A DNA stretch of 64,000 nucleotides from Numida meleagris. Its lineage: Eukaryota > Chordata > Aves > Galliformes > Numididae. Made by a program: the position numbers and the translations under genes. The stretch spans positions 20,866,022 to 20,930,021 of the forward strand of contig NC_034438.1 in assembly GCF_002078875.1 (NCBI RefSeq), given 5' to 3'. Positions 26,845 through 38,563 of this stretch are shown in pieces. Position 1 is the first letter of the stretch. Every line of letters begins with the position of its first letter. The notes beneath the pieces were generated by a model, which saw only the letters and a list, made by a program, of their open reading frames with translations, searched no databases and was not told where the DNA came from.

Positions 26845-29800
26845 CTTGTGAAGTAACATCAGGGCCTGTATACACCTGGACACTAAATTTTCTCATAATG
26901 CCTCAATATTTGAAATCTACGATGTTACTAAAAAAATAGGTCACTTAATGGCTGCTTAAACAACCTTGAAAATATAAACCAAAATGTAACTAGGTTTGCC
27001 AGATGTGCAGAAAGAACTTTGACAATCTGGACTGCATCCAGCCTGCCTGTCAGAAATCTGCGTTCAAATGAATCCTGAGCCATCATAAGCTCTAGTATTA
27101 TATTCCCATCAGAAAATAGAGTCCTGCAGTCGTTCTAGCCAACACCATCAGGCTGCGTGCTTTGTGCCAGGTTTGAGGAGACATAGGTACCATCCAAGCT
27201 GTGGCCCTGTCTCAGCAACAGAGGGGTCTCAAACTGTATGCAAGTCTGGCTAGGTAAACAAGTTTTAAAGTGGTGAGACTACAAAAGACAGCACAAGTAA
27301 TTTCAGATGACATAAACAACACTAATAGCAGTACTAATTTTCCAAGCAAATTGTGTGCAAGTGAAGCAAAATCTACTACGAAGATATGCAATACTACAAA
27401 CAGCAGTTCCTTTAGGTACAAGCAGCAAAACAGGCTAGGTGAGTATCACCCATACTTCCTATGTCACATCAGTATCTCATCTCATCCGTCCAAACATTAT
27501 TCTGGATTTAAAAAAAAAAAAATACAAATGTTAGTTTACTCAAGGAATTGCAAATAAATTTTAATTAACACCTGCCACCAGGTAGTCACAATATACATGC
27601 AGTCTGTTGCTGCACCTAGCTATGCGACATGATCAACGCTGGAAAATCACTTGCCCTGCATATAGCACATAAGCCCTGCATACATGACATACATGACTTT
27701 TCTTTGCTAGCCAACTGTTGTTCCAACATTAACTCAACAACACCATTTGCATCAGTTTCATGTGCATGAATTTTAAGAAACATTCGTAAACCTGCACGTA
27801 AGAAATACCCATTCCAGTAAATGCCAGTATTTATTTTGAGTTTAGAAAAATCATATGGCTAGAGACATTTCCACTCTATATGCAATCCATAAAGCAATAT
27901 TAATAAATAGAGGGAGTTACGCTACTCTATCTAAAACAACATTCTAAAACTCCTTTTTGGCTTATTATCTCTTGTTTGAGCAAAACAGTATTTCAGTTGA
28001 AAAGAGAGATTGAAATAATGACTTATGAAGCATTAAATGGAATTAAATGTGTTGGCAGGGTTGGGGTTTTTTTGCTTGTTTTTGTTTGTTGTTTTTTTTT
28101 TCGCCATAGCAATTAAAACAGTTTGTGAAATAAACTTCTACTTCAAAATGTAAGAAATATCATTAAGACACAGGAATGACCATAAAAAGGTTGTGATAAA
28201 ATACCATGAATTTAAGAAATAATCTGAATGCCGCAAGTAAGTTATTGAAAGAAGCATTCTCAAGACTATTATCTAAAACAGATTGTTTGAGGTCCTATGT
28301 TACCCAACCCCACCACAGACTGCCAACTCCTGCTAACATCTATAAGGTCTGGATCCAGCAGTTTGACATGCTCAGACAAATCCACGAATCCATGTGGAGT
28401 TCCCCTGAAGTTGTAAAATGTAATCTGTTTGTCTCAGACTGCCTAGCTGGGGCCTCACCTCACTTCAGACCGGGGATGTCCGTCAGCTACAGAACTAACA
28501 GTTAACATCAGTTAGAAATCTAATTACAGAAGATAAATGCTTCTTCCGCATTTGAAGTGCTACTGTTTTCCCATTTCTGCCTGCTTTTAACCTTTCCAGA
28601 CATTATGTTTTATCTATTTTTAACATATAGAAGGAAACTTCTAAAAATCTATCGGTGTTGTTCAGTATCTCTGCAGCTGGCTCTACAGCTTCAGTGTAGC
28701 TTTACATCAACAGAAACAGGCTGCACTAGCTTAGCATGTTCTCAAGGATGAAACAGCAATCCGGCCTGGGACAATACATCACGGGACCTAGCAAGACATT
28801 TTCAAACTAGGCAAATACAGATCTGTATCAAAGAGAACTCAAAAGACAGCAGCCTAGAACAATAATCTTTTTTGATACTTCTGATCTTTTATATTATTTT
28901 GTAAATTATACATTTACATATGATTAATATCACTACATGCAATTTATGATCTACAAAATTAGATGCTTTGCTCACAGTAGAATCAGCTTCCAAACAAGCT
29001 TATTTAAAAATATGAATATATTTATAAATACATTGATTCTGAAATAAATTAACATGAAGTCTTCACACTTTTAAACAGTTCTTGGCCTTTCTTTCTCTTA
29101 TCTACTTGGATAGAGACGTCTGTGCTACCTACCACAAATATTACTCTGTGCATGGAACTTTACGTGCCATTGAAAAATTTGGCTCCTTACATAAAATATT
29201 TCCTTGGAAATACTGTAGATACAAAAAGATATTTAATCTCGAATTCACTTTCTTAACAATCAGCACATTCTAAACATTTTGAAGTACTTCGCTGGGCTTG
29301 TCAGCTCAAAAAGGGAAAAGCCACTGCTGTGGAAAACTTGTCTGAGCAGTGAGTTACAGGCTTTGACACCTGACAGCAGATAGAGGCAGGGAGGAAAAGT
29401 ACAAGTTTCATTTCTGCTCAACTTCACTGTTACTTGATCCAAAACCTTTCTTCAAGACTTGCTCCCCTTAGATCAGGCAAAGCTCTTTCCCATAAGGTGA
29501 AATTCTTCTCTATTCAGCCATTCTAGAACACCTTCTTATTTCGCTTCCTTTACAATGACATACTCAGCTTAGGCAATTCCTCAGCTACTACTGTCTCAGC
29601 CCCATCACCTTATACCCACCTTACACCCAAGACCCAAATGCCTTAACACACCACTCTTTGTAGAGTCTTTCATGAATTGACCAAAGCCGCACATGTAACA
29701 TTTGCTGTAGTAAATATGAGTTCAGGAGCCAACAAGCCAGATGGACAAGACCTTCAATTTTCTCACAACCGCTCACTGGATTACACAGCATTCCTCAAAA

Positions 29801-30969
29801 CTTCAGACAACCCTTAGTATAATCAGGGCTCAGCAGTTGCAAACTGCTGCAGTGAAACTTCGGTAGTAGCCTGTAGTTCTGGGGAAGAAAAGCTGAAACA
29901 GGAAACAGTGATGGGGAAGTTAACTAATGGCTGGTCAGTTCTATGATACTAACAGAGAGAAACCCCTGCTTGCACTGGTGTTCTACAAAGTCATGTAACA
30001 TGTTAATTAAAACACGGTCTCACCTGCTCACCCTGAAATTTGACTCCTGTGGAAATTCTGAAACCTAACAAGGAAGTGAAATAAACAGAATACTTAAATT
30101 GTGCCTATAAGAAGCACATCATCATTTAAGACTATTACTTGTTTTAGAGTTATGAGTAACTTAAAATTACTGCCTTTTGGACAGACTTAATCAAACACTA
30201 CGCAGAATATGACTGTCACTCTCTTACATATCAGAAATAAGACTAAAAAAATGCAACAAATGCCTTGAACACAACATTCTCTCAACTATCATTAACTCTA
30301 AAACAAACAATAGTATACTTAATGTTTAAAGTGCTAATAGCTTTATTAAAGATGTTCTAACCAGCAGCTTTATAACAAGATATTTGCCAGAAGGAATAAT
30401 TTAAAAATAACTGATGGATTTACCTGAATTTAGTGGTAACTCCTATACGCAATGCTGTGGAACACACTGTCAACACAATGACAGAGGAGCTTCTTACAGT
30501 AGAAGATTATACTGAGCCCAGCCAACCACACCTGTTTGAGGGATCCCTGCTCCTTTGAAAGAAAGCCTTACAGCAACTGCATACGACCTGACCTTTCTAG
30601 CAGATGCAGTAGACACCTGACATTTGCAGTGAAGAAGCATGACAATGAATGACTCAACAGTCCTACTCACGGTGTGCCCGAAGATCTGAGTCTGCCTTAA
30701 TACAAAGCAGGTATACCAAGACAAAACACTTAAAAGTTCATGATAGCTAAAGGCACTGAAGATGATAACTAAAAAGCATTCCACAATGAAGCTAACTTTC
30801 AAACATAGCTAATGTGTGACACATAGAACCATAGAACAACATATAGCTTCACTCCAGCCAAACAGCACAGCTGAGGACAAGGAAAACATGACACCAATAG
30901 ATGGCTCCAATCAGGCCGAACAGTATGTGTCTCAGTGGGTAGAAATGCTGGAGATCAAGGCACGCAGTC

Positions 30970-31000
<31 letters not shown>

Positions 31001-32193
31001 GAAGTGAATCCTGAAAGCAGGGAATTTCTCTTCAAAGTATTATTAGCTAAAAAGAACTAAAATACAAAATGATCTACAACATTAGCAATAAAAGTTTAAA
31101 TAACTATGTCATAAATGTTATTACATGGGAACTACAAAATCGAAGTAAAAAATTGTACTGAATTCAGACCTATCAGCTGCATTAAGAAAACTGTGATATC
31201 ACATTCAAAATAGTTATATTTTGACTATGCTTCTTCAAAAGTGCTCACTCATCTCTAGAAATCCCCATTTAACTATTTTCCTCAAGAGTAATCCAAGTTA
31301 ACTGAGATAGGATACTTAACAGACACCTATTTGTGTTGTCCTTAGTACTATTCTAGGTCTGAAACAGCAGGCTTTTGTCTGTAAAAAAGCATTCTCAAAG
31401 TCATAGTTCTCCAGCACTTGTAAATGTTAAAAAGGAAATAGCTTAGCAAGGCTGTAGTCTTTTCTCTTTTTCCCCTCATTTACCAATTATTTAGATATGC
31501 TTACTCTTAACAAGATCGACCAACGTTCTACTATATAAAAACAGAAGGAATAACTGCAGTACATATTTTTTACTAAAGACATTACTGAGCGCTTGATTTA
31601 GTATTTCCTAGTAATGCTCTTCTACTTAAGTATTTTACTGCTTAATAAGTTTTTAGTTTTTTCTTTTGTTTACTAATTTCTGTTGTGAAGAAAAGCTTTT
31701 TCCCCATGCAAATACTACTGTCATATGATCAAGAGATTTCTACAGCAAGAAACTCCTCCTCTTTGTCAAAATAGGTAAGCCCAAATTCTCAAAAACAGCA
31801 ATGAAGCATGCGGTTCAATCAACACTTCACTGAAGAGATTCAGCATCCTAAAGGAACAATTGCTACCCCTTCCCTCCCCAAGTTTGCAACATTTTCATAA
31901 CCTGTAATGATCTCACAACAGACCTAATATTGCAGCCCCACTGCAGACACTGTAAACGCTCAAAGTGTTGTCTGCTGAAGGACTACAAAATTGGGTACTA
32001 GAACTTACAGTTAAGCTTGAGAAACTGATTACTACTTTTCCCCAGGACCCAGATCAGGTTTTAGGGGGCTGCTGCACCTTCTGTTTGCTTCTCACAGGGA
32101 CTCAAAAAAACTGAAAGATACACCAAGTACGTACTTCTGTATTTTAAAAGGGACAAACAAACAATTATTCTAAAATACGTAATGTGCACTCAC
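26845..32193. other. ADAMTS6 intron, no gene seen
   Basis: AT-rich sequence. It holds T- and A-rich low-complexity runs (27,507-27,520; 28,060-28,100) and a T13/A18 inverted run at 30,970-31,000. The open frames at 28,206-28,505, 30,494-30,802 and 30,816-31,007 resemble no protein I know and have no supporting signals. Confidence 0.7.
30970..31000. repeat. T13-A18 palindromic homopolymer run
   Basis: Thirteen T directly followed by eighteen A. It could fold as a hairpin or be an assembly-fragile homopolymer. Confidence 0.95.
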
Positions 32194-32558
32194 CAGACCA
32201 TTGCAGTTGCTTAAGGCCACTTTAGTTGTAGTGTGTTGGTCTTGCAAATATCCTGTGTAATGACAGTGGTCTAAAAAATCGTGCTTCCACTGAGGACCAT
32301 CTTTCCCCCAGTATTCCACTGTAAAATGTCTGGACACCAAATCTGTGTTGAGAGTCAGGTTTAAATGAAAGTGCTTGCCATAGGCAGAAAGTTTAAAAAA
32401 TAATTTAGATGCTGCCAGCTCTTGGTCATAAGGGTCTGTGCTCCTCCTCCTTCTTGAGGGTTTAACATTTTTCACAGTAAAGCTGAGGAAGGCTCCATTT
32501 TGATCAACTCTTATTGGGATTGTTAGTTGGTAGTGTTCAAGGTAAGACAGGAATTCCT
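32194..32558 (-). CDS. ADAMTS6: ADAMTS6 coding exon 2: N-terminal prodomain, residues 33-154
   Basis: 365 nt: two bases complete a glutamate codon split from the start exon, followed by 121 codons ending ALSNCNGL at a CTG|GTGAGT donor (phase 0). The acceptor ends GATTACAAAG and was chosen because it restores the family sequence [20 protein letters not shown]. The exon contains a tetrabasic RRRR run at about residues 68-71, a possible secondary convertase site inside the prodomain, and an NLT sequon at about residue 99. The segment [18 protein letters not shown] is very close to mammalian ADAMTS6. The open frame continues a few codons past the donor into intron sequence (VSAHYVF then stop), which is not coding. 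Confidence 0.96.
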
Positions 32559-33302
32559 CTTTGTAATCACAATGTAAGACAGTCCAGGGAGTGCGCATAG
32601 AAGAGAAGGAAATATAACAGGAAACAACAAGTAGTAAACATAAACCATAACTGACTAACTCCCATCATCTTCATGAGTAAAAGTCATTTTCAGGTAAACA
32701 CAAGGTGCAGAGCTTTACTAAACAAAAAAAAAGCTCTTTTCTTTCTATCTACATAAACAAAACGTGTTCTGTTTTGGAATAATCAGATACCACAAGAAAA
32801 AAAAACATTTTTAACAACGCATCTATTCATATTCACACAAAAAAGGAAAACCTGGGGCTAAACTCAACCTAGAAAGACTACTCTTTCTAATGATATCATT
32901 CAAAGACAAAAGCTATTACATTCACCTACAAGATAATAGCAAAGTATTACATTGCAACACATATAAATGACTCTTCTTGCCCTTAAAAATCTATAAATGC
33001 TAATGGATTAAAGTTTAGATCCTTATTTCCTAGTTTAAAAACATATTAATGACTGTATGATAAGTCTTTATAATAAAGTATGACATTTTACTAATTTAAT
33101 TTGCAAGGTTTTTGTATAGTTAAAACTAGAAAAAATAGAACAACAATTAAATCAGTGTAATCAAACTTTCAAGGTAATGAATCATGACAAAACCAGGACC
33201 AGAGCCCATACAATCTCATTAATTATATAACCATGGTTTAGAAAAAATGTCACAAATGCAAAAATTGATTATTCTTGTTATCTGTAAAGGTCAGGCTCCT
33301 AC

Positions 33303-33399
33303 CTTGAGAACTATATGAAAGCCTGCTGTCACTGTGAAATGCCGATGAAACCATGACTAGGCTCAGAATCCATGTCCACGTCTTCCAAAAAATTTCCAT
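33303..33399 (-). CDS. ADAMTS6: ADAMTS6 coding exon 1: start codon and signal peptide, residues 1-32
   Basis: 97 nt, too short for an ordinary ORF listing. It translates to [20 protein letters not shown] and then [12 protein letters not shown], plus one base of a split codon before a CAAG|GTAGGA donor. A hydrophobic core after a short charged start makes a secretory signal peptide, with cleavage likely around residues 20-24. The start codon has a strong context (A at -3, G at +4). The sequence is a close match to the remembered N-terminus of mammalian ADAMTS6, which fixes both the gene identity and this start. The same exon continues upstream as untranslated leader to about 33,670. Confidence 0.95.
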
Positions 33400-33670
33400 A
33401 ATTTAGAAAAACAGAAAGCTTTTTTTTTCCTCTCTCTCCTTGGAGGACTACCTGTGTGCTATAAGGTTAACTCCACTCCAGAATTGCACCATAACAAGTA
33501 TATTTATTTTATACTATTGGATGTTCCACTTTTTAACAGGTATTCTTTTCCAACAACTTTCTTCTATATCTGCAGTCATTTTCTCAATTCAAAATAAGTG
33601 TTGTAAGATTCCTTAAGAAATCATTAAGATGTTAGAGTGGATAGCTACTGAACTTGCTCCATTTCTTTTC
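33400..33670 (-). promoter_or_regulatory. ADAMTS6: ADAMTS6 5' leader with four short upstream ORFs
   Basis: This is the untranslated part of the start-codon exon. The upstream edge is set by a strong acceptor on the minus strand (TTTTGTTTTGTTTTTCAG) just above 33,670. Within the 271-nt leader are four short ORFs, all ending before the main start: 33,645-33,662 (5 codons, strong start context), 33,613-33,624 (3 codons, weak), 33,514-33,579 (21 codons, adequate) and 33,448-33,492 (14 codons, strong). Such a leader should reduce or gate translation of the main frame. I recall that the human ADAMTS6 5' UTR has been reported to restrain translation, which fits. The exact exon boundary is inferred from the acceptor alone. 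Confidence 0.75.
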
Positions 33671-36080
33671 CTGAAAAACAAAACAAAATCAGTCAAGTTA
33701 AATTTTTTCTACTAAAATAGATCTACCCTGCAAAACATTAAGCTACCATAATATATTACGCAAAATACACCAACAAATGTACTTTTAAGATCCAAGGTCA
33801 CAATTTTAAACAACAAAAAAAGCACCATGAATTACCATTAACCTTGAACAAGTAGTTCAATACAGCTTAAGATGCGCAATTCTGCTTCACGATGAACAGA
33901 TGAAAGAAATTATAAAATTAAGGTTTCTTAATGCTATACTATGTTCAGACTTGTTCCACCTATAGTCAATGCACCACACCAATTGACTTCAGCAGAAAAT
34001 AACTAGACCCAATACACTGGGAGACAAAGGAAGAACCTGGGAAAGAATCCAGAGTACAGATATCTGATCTTTCTGCAGCATGTATTTTGTTATTACTTGG
34101 GCCCTGGTTCTGCTTATGCAGGCAGAATTTTCATTCACTAAAAAGGGAAAACTGCACATTTCTAGCATCAGAGAAACAACCTCACCATTTACATCTTAAG
34201 ATTCCCAATGTCTGGTATCAAAAATGCTTAGTATTTGAAAACTACAATTGGATGTAGTAGAATATGTTCTTCTTTTCATTTTGCAGGTCATGAGACCCAC
34301 CTCCATCATCTTTTAAAAAATTTTGCAACAATACTGAAAAGCAGCTCTAGCTGTTGCTATGGATTAAATTGTCTATGCAGTCACCTAACAGTCCAGTAAA
34401 GTTCTTAGCCAAGTGTAGATGCACCTAGTTATTATCTGTAAATGAAGTTAACCTGACCATTCCTATGCCCACTTTTAAAATTTTTTCTAGACAGCACTCA
34501 GGATTTAGTCAGGTTTGTAGGGAGAATAAAAGATAACTTTTTACAAGCATGCTCTGGACTAGTAATTTTTTTTTTCCTGAAGAAACAACATGATTTAGTG
34601 ATGCCATTCATGTATGGCAAGGCCTTAAATGGTATTAGTAAAATTGCTAATCTGGCCTTCCATGTAATCCCTTCATTTCCGAGCTAATATTTAATTAAGG
34701 CTTTTAGCCTTTTTCAAGTTCTGAATAATCAATCACATACTCCTCAGCTACGGTATTATAATAAAGAATATACCTTACTTCCAATATAAGAACATCCAGC
34801 TTCGAATTCCACTGAATCTTGCTTTACATGACTGCTAATGAGCTTTCTTCTGACTGCCAGTGAGCTTTCTATTCCTTGCATGGATAGTTATAGTCTGATA
34901 CAGTCACCTCTTCACACTCCCTGGAAAGCAGCTCAACCTATTCAGTTTACCTCACTCTGCCAATACAGTTTTCAGATGCCTAATTAATTCTGCAGCTTTC
35001 TTCTGAATCTTTTCCAATTTGTCAGCAGCTTTTTTCATGCACAGACATCAGAACTGGACACTACTCCAGTAATGGCTCATTACTGCCATATATAGAGAAA
35101 ACGTTGCCTCACAGCTTTTACTTAGCCAACAAATAGTAATGGGGAACTCGTGTTCAGACTGTTAGGCTGATAATGAATTACCCTAGCACTAAGATCACCT
35201 GAAACTGCAATGCCTACGGAGCTTGGTAGCTCTGAACACCGGAAGCAAACTGGTGCCCATTATCTAGACACCACTGGTCCATGTTAAACCTTGGCAACAT
35301 CCAAGCGTCACCTCCACCCAATATCTTTTCAGGGGTCTGAGCCTCATTCTAAGCCTTGTTCCTCACAAAGAAAATCTCATGTCACATCAAGCTTACTGAA
35401 AGTTCTGCTGAAACTTCCAGCCTCCTTTCCAAAAGCATTATAGCCAGTTCATGCACTGGTACAAATGCAACAGATGCAGTTGCATCAATGGTCTGGATTA
35501 AGAAATTGTAATAGATATAAATGATAAGGCACTCAATTAACTCCAGATAGAGCACTAACACTATGAAGCATCCAGACTCTGTACCCTTTTCCTTTCTACT
35601 TGCAGTATACTCCTTCCTACTTATGCAATGTACATTCACATTCCACTCGTACTGGGGCCAAGCTGATTCATTTTGTCAGCATTAAGCTTACAATAAGAAG
35701 CATTTCCTTTGCCTCATGGCTGCACTACGCGTCCATCCATGGTAAGCGCACCTATGGTTCTGCAACATTTACTTCAAACTACTGTTCCTGCTTAACAGTA
35801 ACAGTTCTGTCAGGAAGAACTGTAAGATGTGTTTCAAAATGCTGGTGACACAAGTGGTGCTGCACACCAGGATGTCTGTGGAGGCACCTGTGACAGAGCG
35901 GCAGTCTTGTCACCGAGCCTTGAGGCTCCTACTCACTGAAACTCAGCACAAATCCAAAAAGGAGAAGAAAGGCCATGAACATGCACACACGCACACGAGG
36001 ACTTTGCAGCTGAAGATGTACTCCCGGATTCTGGCCAGCCAAAGTGGCCGTGTCATACCAGTCACATTGGTGACTCCATC
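33671..36080. other. First intron of ADAMTS6, mostly unassigned
   Basis: AT-rich sequence between the start exon and the CpG island. At about 34,975-35,120 an old CR1-like trace in reverse orientation is suggested by GAACTGGACACTACTCCAGT and TTCTGAATCTTTTCCAAT. Nothing else recognised. Confidence 0.55.
34975..35120 (-). mobile_element. Ancient CR1-like fragment
   Basis: Short diverged match to the reverse strand of the CR1 ORF2 C-terminal region, recognised by the phrases CTTCTGAATCTTTTCCAA and CAGAACTGGACACTACTCCA. Much older than the other CR1 copies here. Confidence 0.5.
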
Positions 36081-36324
36081 TAAGTGAAGGGCGTGAGCTG
36101 CCTCGGGCACCTGAAGCGTCCGCGGGACCGGACAAAGGGCCGAGGAACAGCCACCCGGGGGGCAGCAGAGCACCGCCTCACGGCCGCTCCCGAATCTCAA
36201 CAGCGAAGCGGCCGAGGGCTCTCCCCTCACACAGCCCCAGCCCCGCCGGCAGCCGCCCCCACGAGCTCTTCCGACAGCACTGGAGCTCCGAAACAACGGC
36301 GCCGGATTACAGAAGCAAAGTGGA

Positions 36325-36355
36325 GGGGGTGTGAGGGGGGAGGGGGTGTGGGGGG
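36325..36355 (+). promoter_or_regulatory. G-quadruplex-type motif in the CpG island
   Basis: Four G-runs of 5, 6, 5 and 6 with loops of 5, 1 and 3 bases. This fits the standard quadruplex pattern on the plus strand; the C-rich partner is on the ADAMTS6 sense strand. Confidence 0.7.
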
Positions 36356-37863
36356 AACGACTTCACTTCGTGGTGCGGCCCGCAGGCCGAGGGGCGCGGC
36401 GGGCGGAGCGGGGATGGCCGCGGCCCCCTCCCTGCGCCAGGGCCGCGCCGTGCCAGCCACCCCTCCGGGCCCGGGAGCCCGAGCCGAGGCGCGGCCGAAG
36501 GCGGCCGTCCCGCCGGGCTACGAGCGGTTGCCAGGGCGATGGGGAGGGCGGGCAGCAGTCAGTCACACCAATTCAATTACAGGTACCGGGGCCGGCCGCG
36601 CGAAGCGTTCCGCGGCTTCAAAAGCCGGGATTAGCCGTGTCCCCGGGAGCTCTGGGGCGCGAATAGCGGCACGCAAGACCTCGGGGGGAAGGGGCTGCGG
36701 AAGGGACGTACAAAGGGAAGGACGGCTCCTCCTGCCCGTTTCTCACAGCACAGAGCGCGGCCCGAAGCCCCCGAGGTGGGGCGCGGGGTGCCTCGTTGTC
36801 ACCGTGGTGCCGCGGGGAAAGGAGAAAGGAAATAAGCCGAGGAAAAAAGAAAAAAGCACCATCGGGCTCGAGGGCTGTCTGTACCACAGCCCCACACGTA
36901 TACACGCGTGTTGCATGAACAGGGACAACGGCCGCACACACCGACTCCTCGGAGAAAAAAAAAAAAAAAAAACCAGCGGGAAACAGCAGCGCCGAGGGGG
37001 GCTGAACTCCCAGACATCCCTCAGAGAGGACTCAGGAGGGGGGCAGAAAAGAATATTAAAAAAAAAAAAAATCGTCCTCCCCAGGGAGAGCGAAGGGGAA
37101 GAGCCTAGCTGCTGCGGCGGAGCCGGTCCTAAAGTTAACTTTCGGGAGCCCGATTCCAGACAGCAGCGCTGGATCTATTTGGATAAAACGCGTGTGACCC
37201 AGACACTTGGCGCCCGGCCCGATGCGTTGCACCGGCAGCCCAAATAAAAACAAGAGACTGACTGCCTCTCACTCGCGCTCTGCCCTCTCGCACAACGAGA
37301 GAAACCCTCGAGCACGGAACCCGCCGACCCACGGCCGGAGCCCACTCACCTCCCCCCGCCGCACCACATCCCGCAAACAGACACACACCGACAGCAACGC
37401 GGCTCCGCGGGGTTAAGAGTCTGGCGAGTCCCCGGCGGCCCGGAGTAAATCAAAACCACACGCTTCCATCTTCCTGACGAGCCCGGCCAGCACTCGGCGG
37501 GCTGCGGGACGGCTGCCGCCAGCCGCGGGGAGCGCGGCCCGGGGGCTGCTGCGCCTGCGGGTGGGGGCTGAATCTTTTTTTCCCCTTCTCTCCGCTTCTT
37601 CGTAACAAACGATCTCGTACTAAAGCCAGAACAATCTCAAGCAAAGTTGCACTGCTCCAGACCGTGCTGTGTAAATCGCGGCTGTTCTCGGTCGAAAAGC
37701 CCTCGCACCCCCTTCCCCCATTCTCAGAGGTTTCTCTCTGAAATCGCTCCAATCCACCTCGCCTGGTGCGAGTCGGCTCCCCCCGCGCCTGAGCCCTGGA
37801 CGCAGCGCCGCTCGGGACACGAGAAAAGCAAAAGTTCATCGAATAGCGTGAAATCTTCCTTAC

Positions 37864-38020
37864 CGTGCTCATCTTCACTTTCTGATACAAAGTAAGTTTC
37901 AAACAATAGAGATTGCACAGGACGGATCCCGCTTCCCTCTCTGCTTTTCCCCTCTGAGCAAGCCACCATCGGGGTATCTGCGCCCACAGAATCACGTTCT
38001 GTCGCCTCCCCAAAAGGGGC
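37864..38020 (-). other. ADAMTS6: Probable non-coding exon 1 of ADAMTS6 (donor end)
   Basis: On the minus strand the sequence GATGAGCACG is followed by GTAAGGAAG, a good splice donor (GT at 37,862-37,863) inside the CpG island. It lies about 4.2 kb upstream of the leader exon, so it is the best candidate for the end of the first exon. The 5' limit is not visible; 38,020 is a placeholder. A long minus-strand open frame covers this stretch (37,450-38,013), but it runs through the donor and has no recognisable protein features, so I treat it as GC-rich chance. Another donor in the island could be used instead. Confidence 0.4.
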
Positions 38021-38223
38021 TCTTAAGAAACGGACCGGCGGGGTAACAGGGAGGATGCCATCAGTTCACCCCACCTATCACCGTGCACATTTTGTCTTTC
38101 CAACGAGAAAGGGGGGGAGAAAGGAAGGAAAAACAGGCTTATATTGAGGTGGGGGTGGGTGCCCTCCTCTCGAGCAGCCGCCTCTGTGCGAAATACCATG
38201 TGAATATCATCTGAGTGGGGAGG

Positions 38224-38331
38224 NNNNNNNNNNNNNNNNNNNNNNNNNNNNNNNNNNNNNNNNNNNNNNNNNNNNNNNNNNNNNNNNNNNNNNNNNNNNN
38301 NNNNNNNNNNNNNNNNNNNNNNNNNNNNNNN
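38224..38331. other. Assembly gap (108 N)
   Basis: A run of undetermined bases between G-rich sequence and a GAGAGAGA tract. It lies within the promoter island, so part of the ADAMTS6 promoter or first exon may be missing. Any open frame across it is meaningless. Confidence 0.99.
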
Positions 38332-38498
38332 GAGAGAGAAAAGAGCGGATGGGGGGAAGGCAGGCAGAGCAGGAAGGACTCAGGAAAGTTTGGTTGAAGT
38401 AGCCCCAGACCTCCTCTCGCTGCCGGCTCCCGGCCAAGCCGAGCGCGGCGGCAGCAGGAGCCTTGGCAGCCTCGCCCGGGGGACGGCGCGGAGCCCGC

Positions 38499-38563
38499 TG
38501 ACGTCAGCCTGCAGATGTGCCCCGGCCCGGCGGCGGCGCCGCGCATGCGCGCCGCGTCACGTG
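38499..38563. promoter_or_regulatory. CRE, NRF1 and E-box motif cluster in the promoter island
   Basis: Three exact factor-binding consensus sequences fall within 65 bp: the palindromic cAMP-response element TGACGTCA at 38,499-38,506, the NRF1 site GCGCATGCGC at 38,541-38,550 and the E-box CACGTG at 38,558-38,563. Clusters like this are typical of core CpG-island promoters. They suggest that transcription starts close by, probably just below 38,499 for the minus-strand ADAMTS6. A divergent transcript on the plus strand is possible but has no visible support. Confidence 0.65.

Noticed and set aside
28206..28505. 99-codon plus-strand frame in an ADAMTS6 intron
   Set aside because: No recognisable domain and no flanking gene signals; probably chance.
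30816..31007. 63-codon plus-strand frame ending in a lysine run
   Set aside because: The end is the translated A-run. The rest matches nothing known and has no promoter or splice support.
36084..37247. 387-codon plus-strand open frame in the CpG island
   Set aside because: The product is low-complexity (Arg, Gly, Pro, Ala, Lys runs) with no domain. Open frames on both strands are common in GC-rich sequence.
37450..38013. 187-codon minus-strand open frame over the presumed exon 1
   Set aside because: It runs through a good splice donor, has no recognisable domain, and the known ADAMTS6 start lies in a downstream exon.
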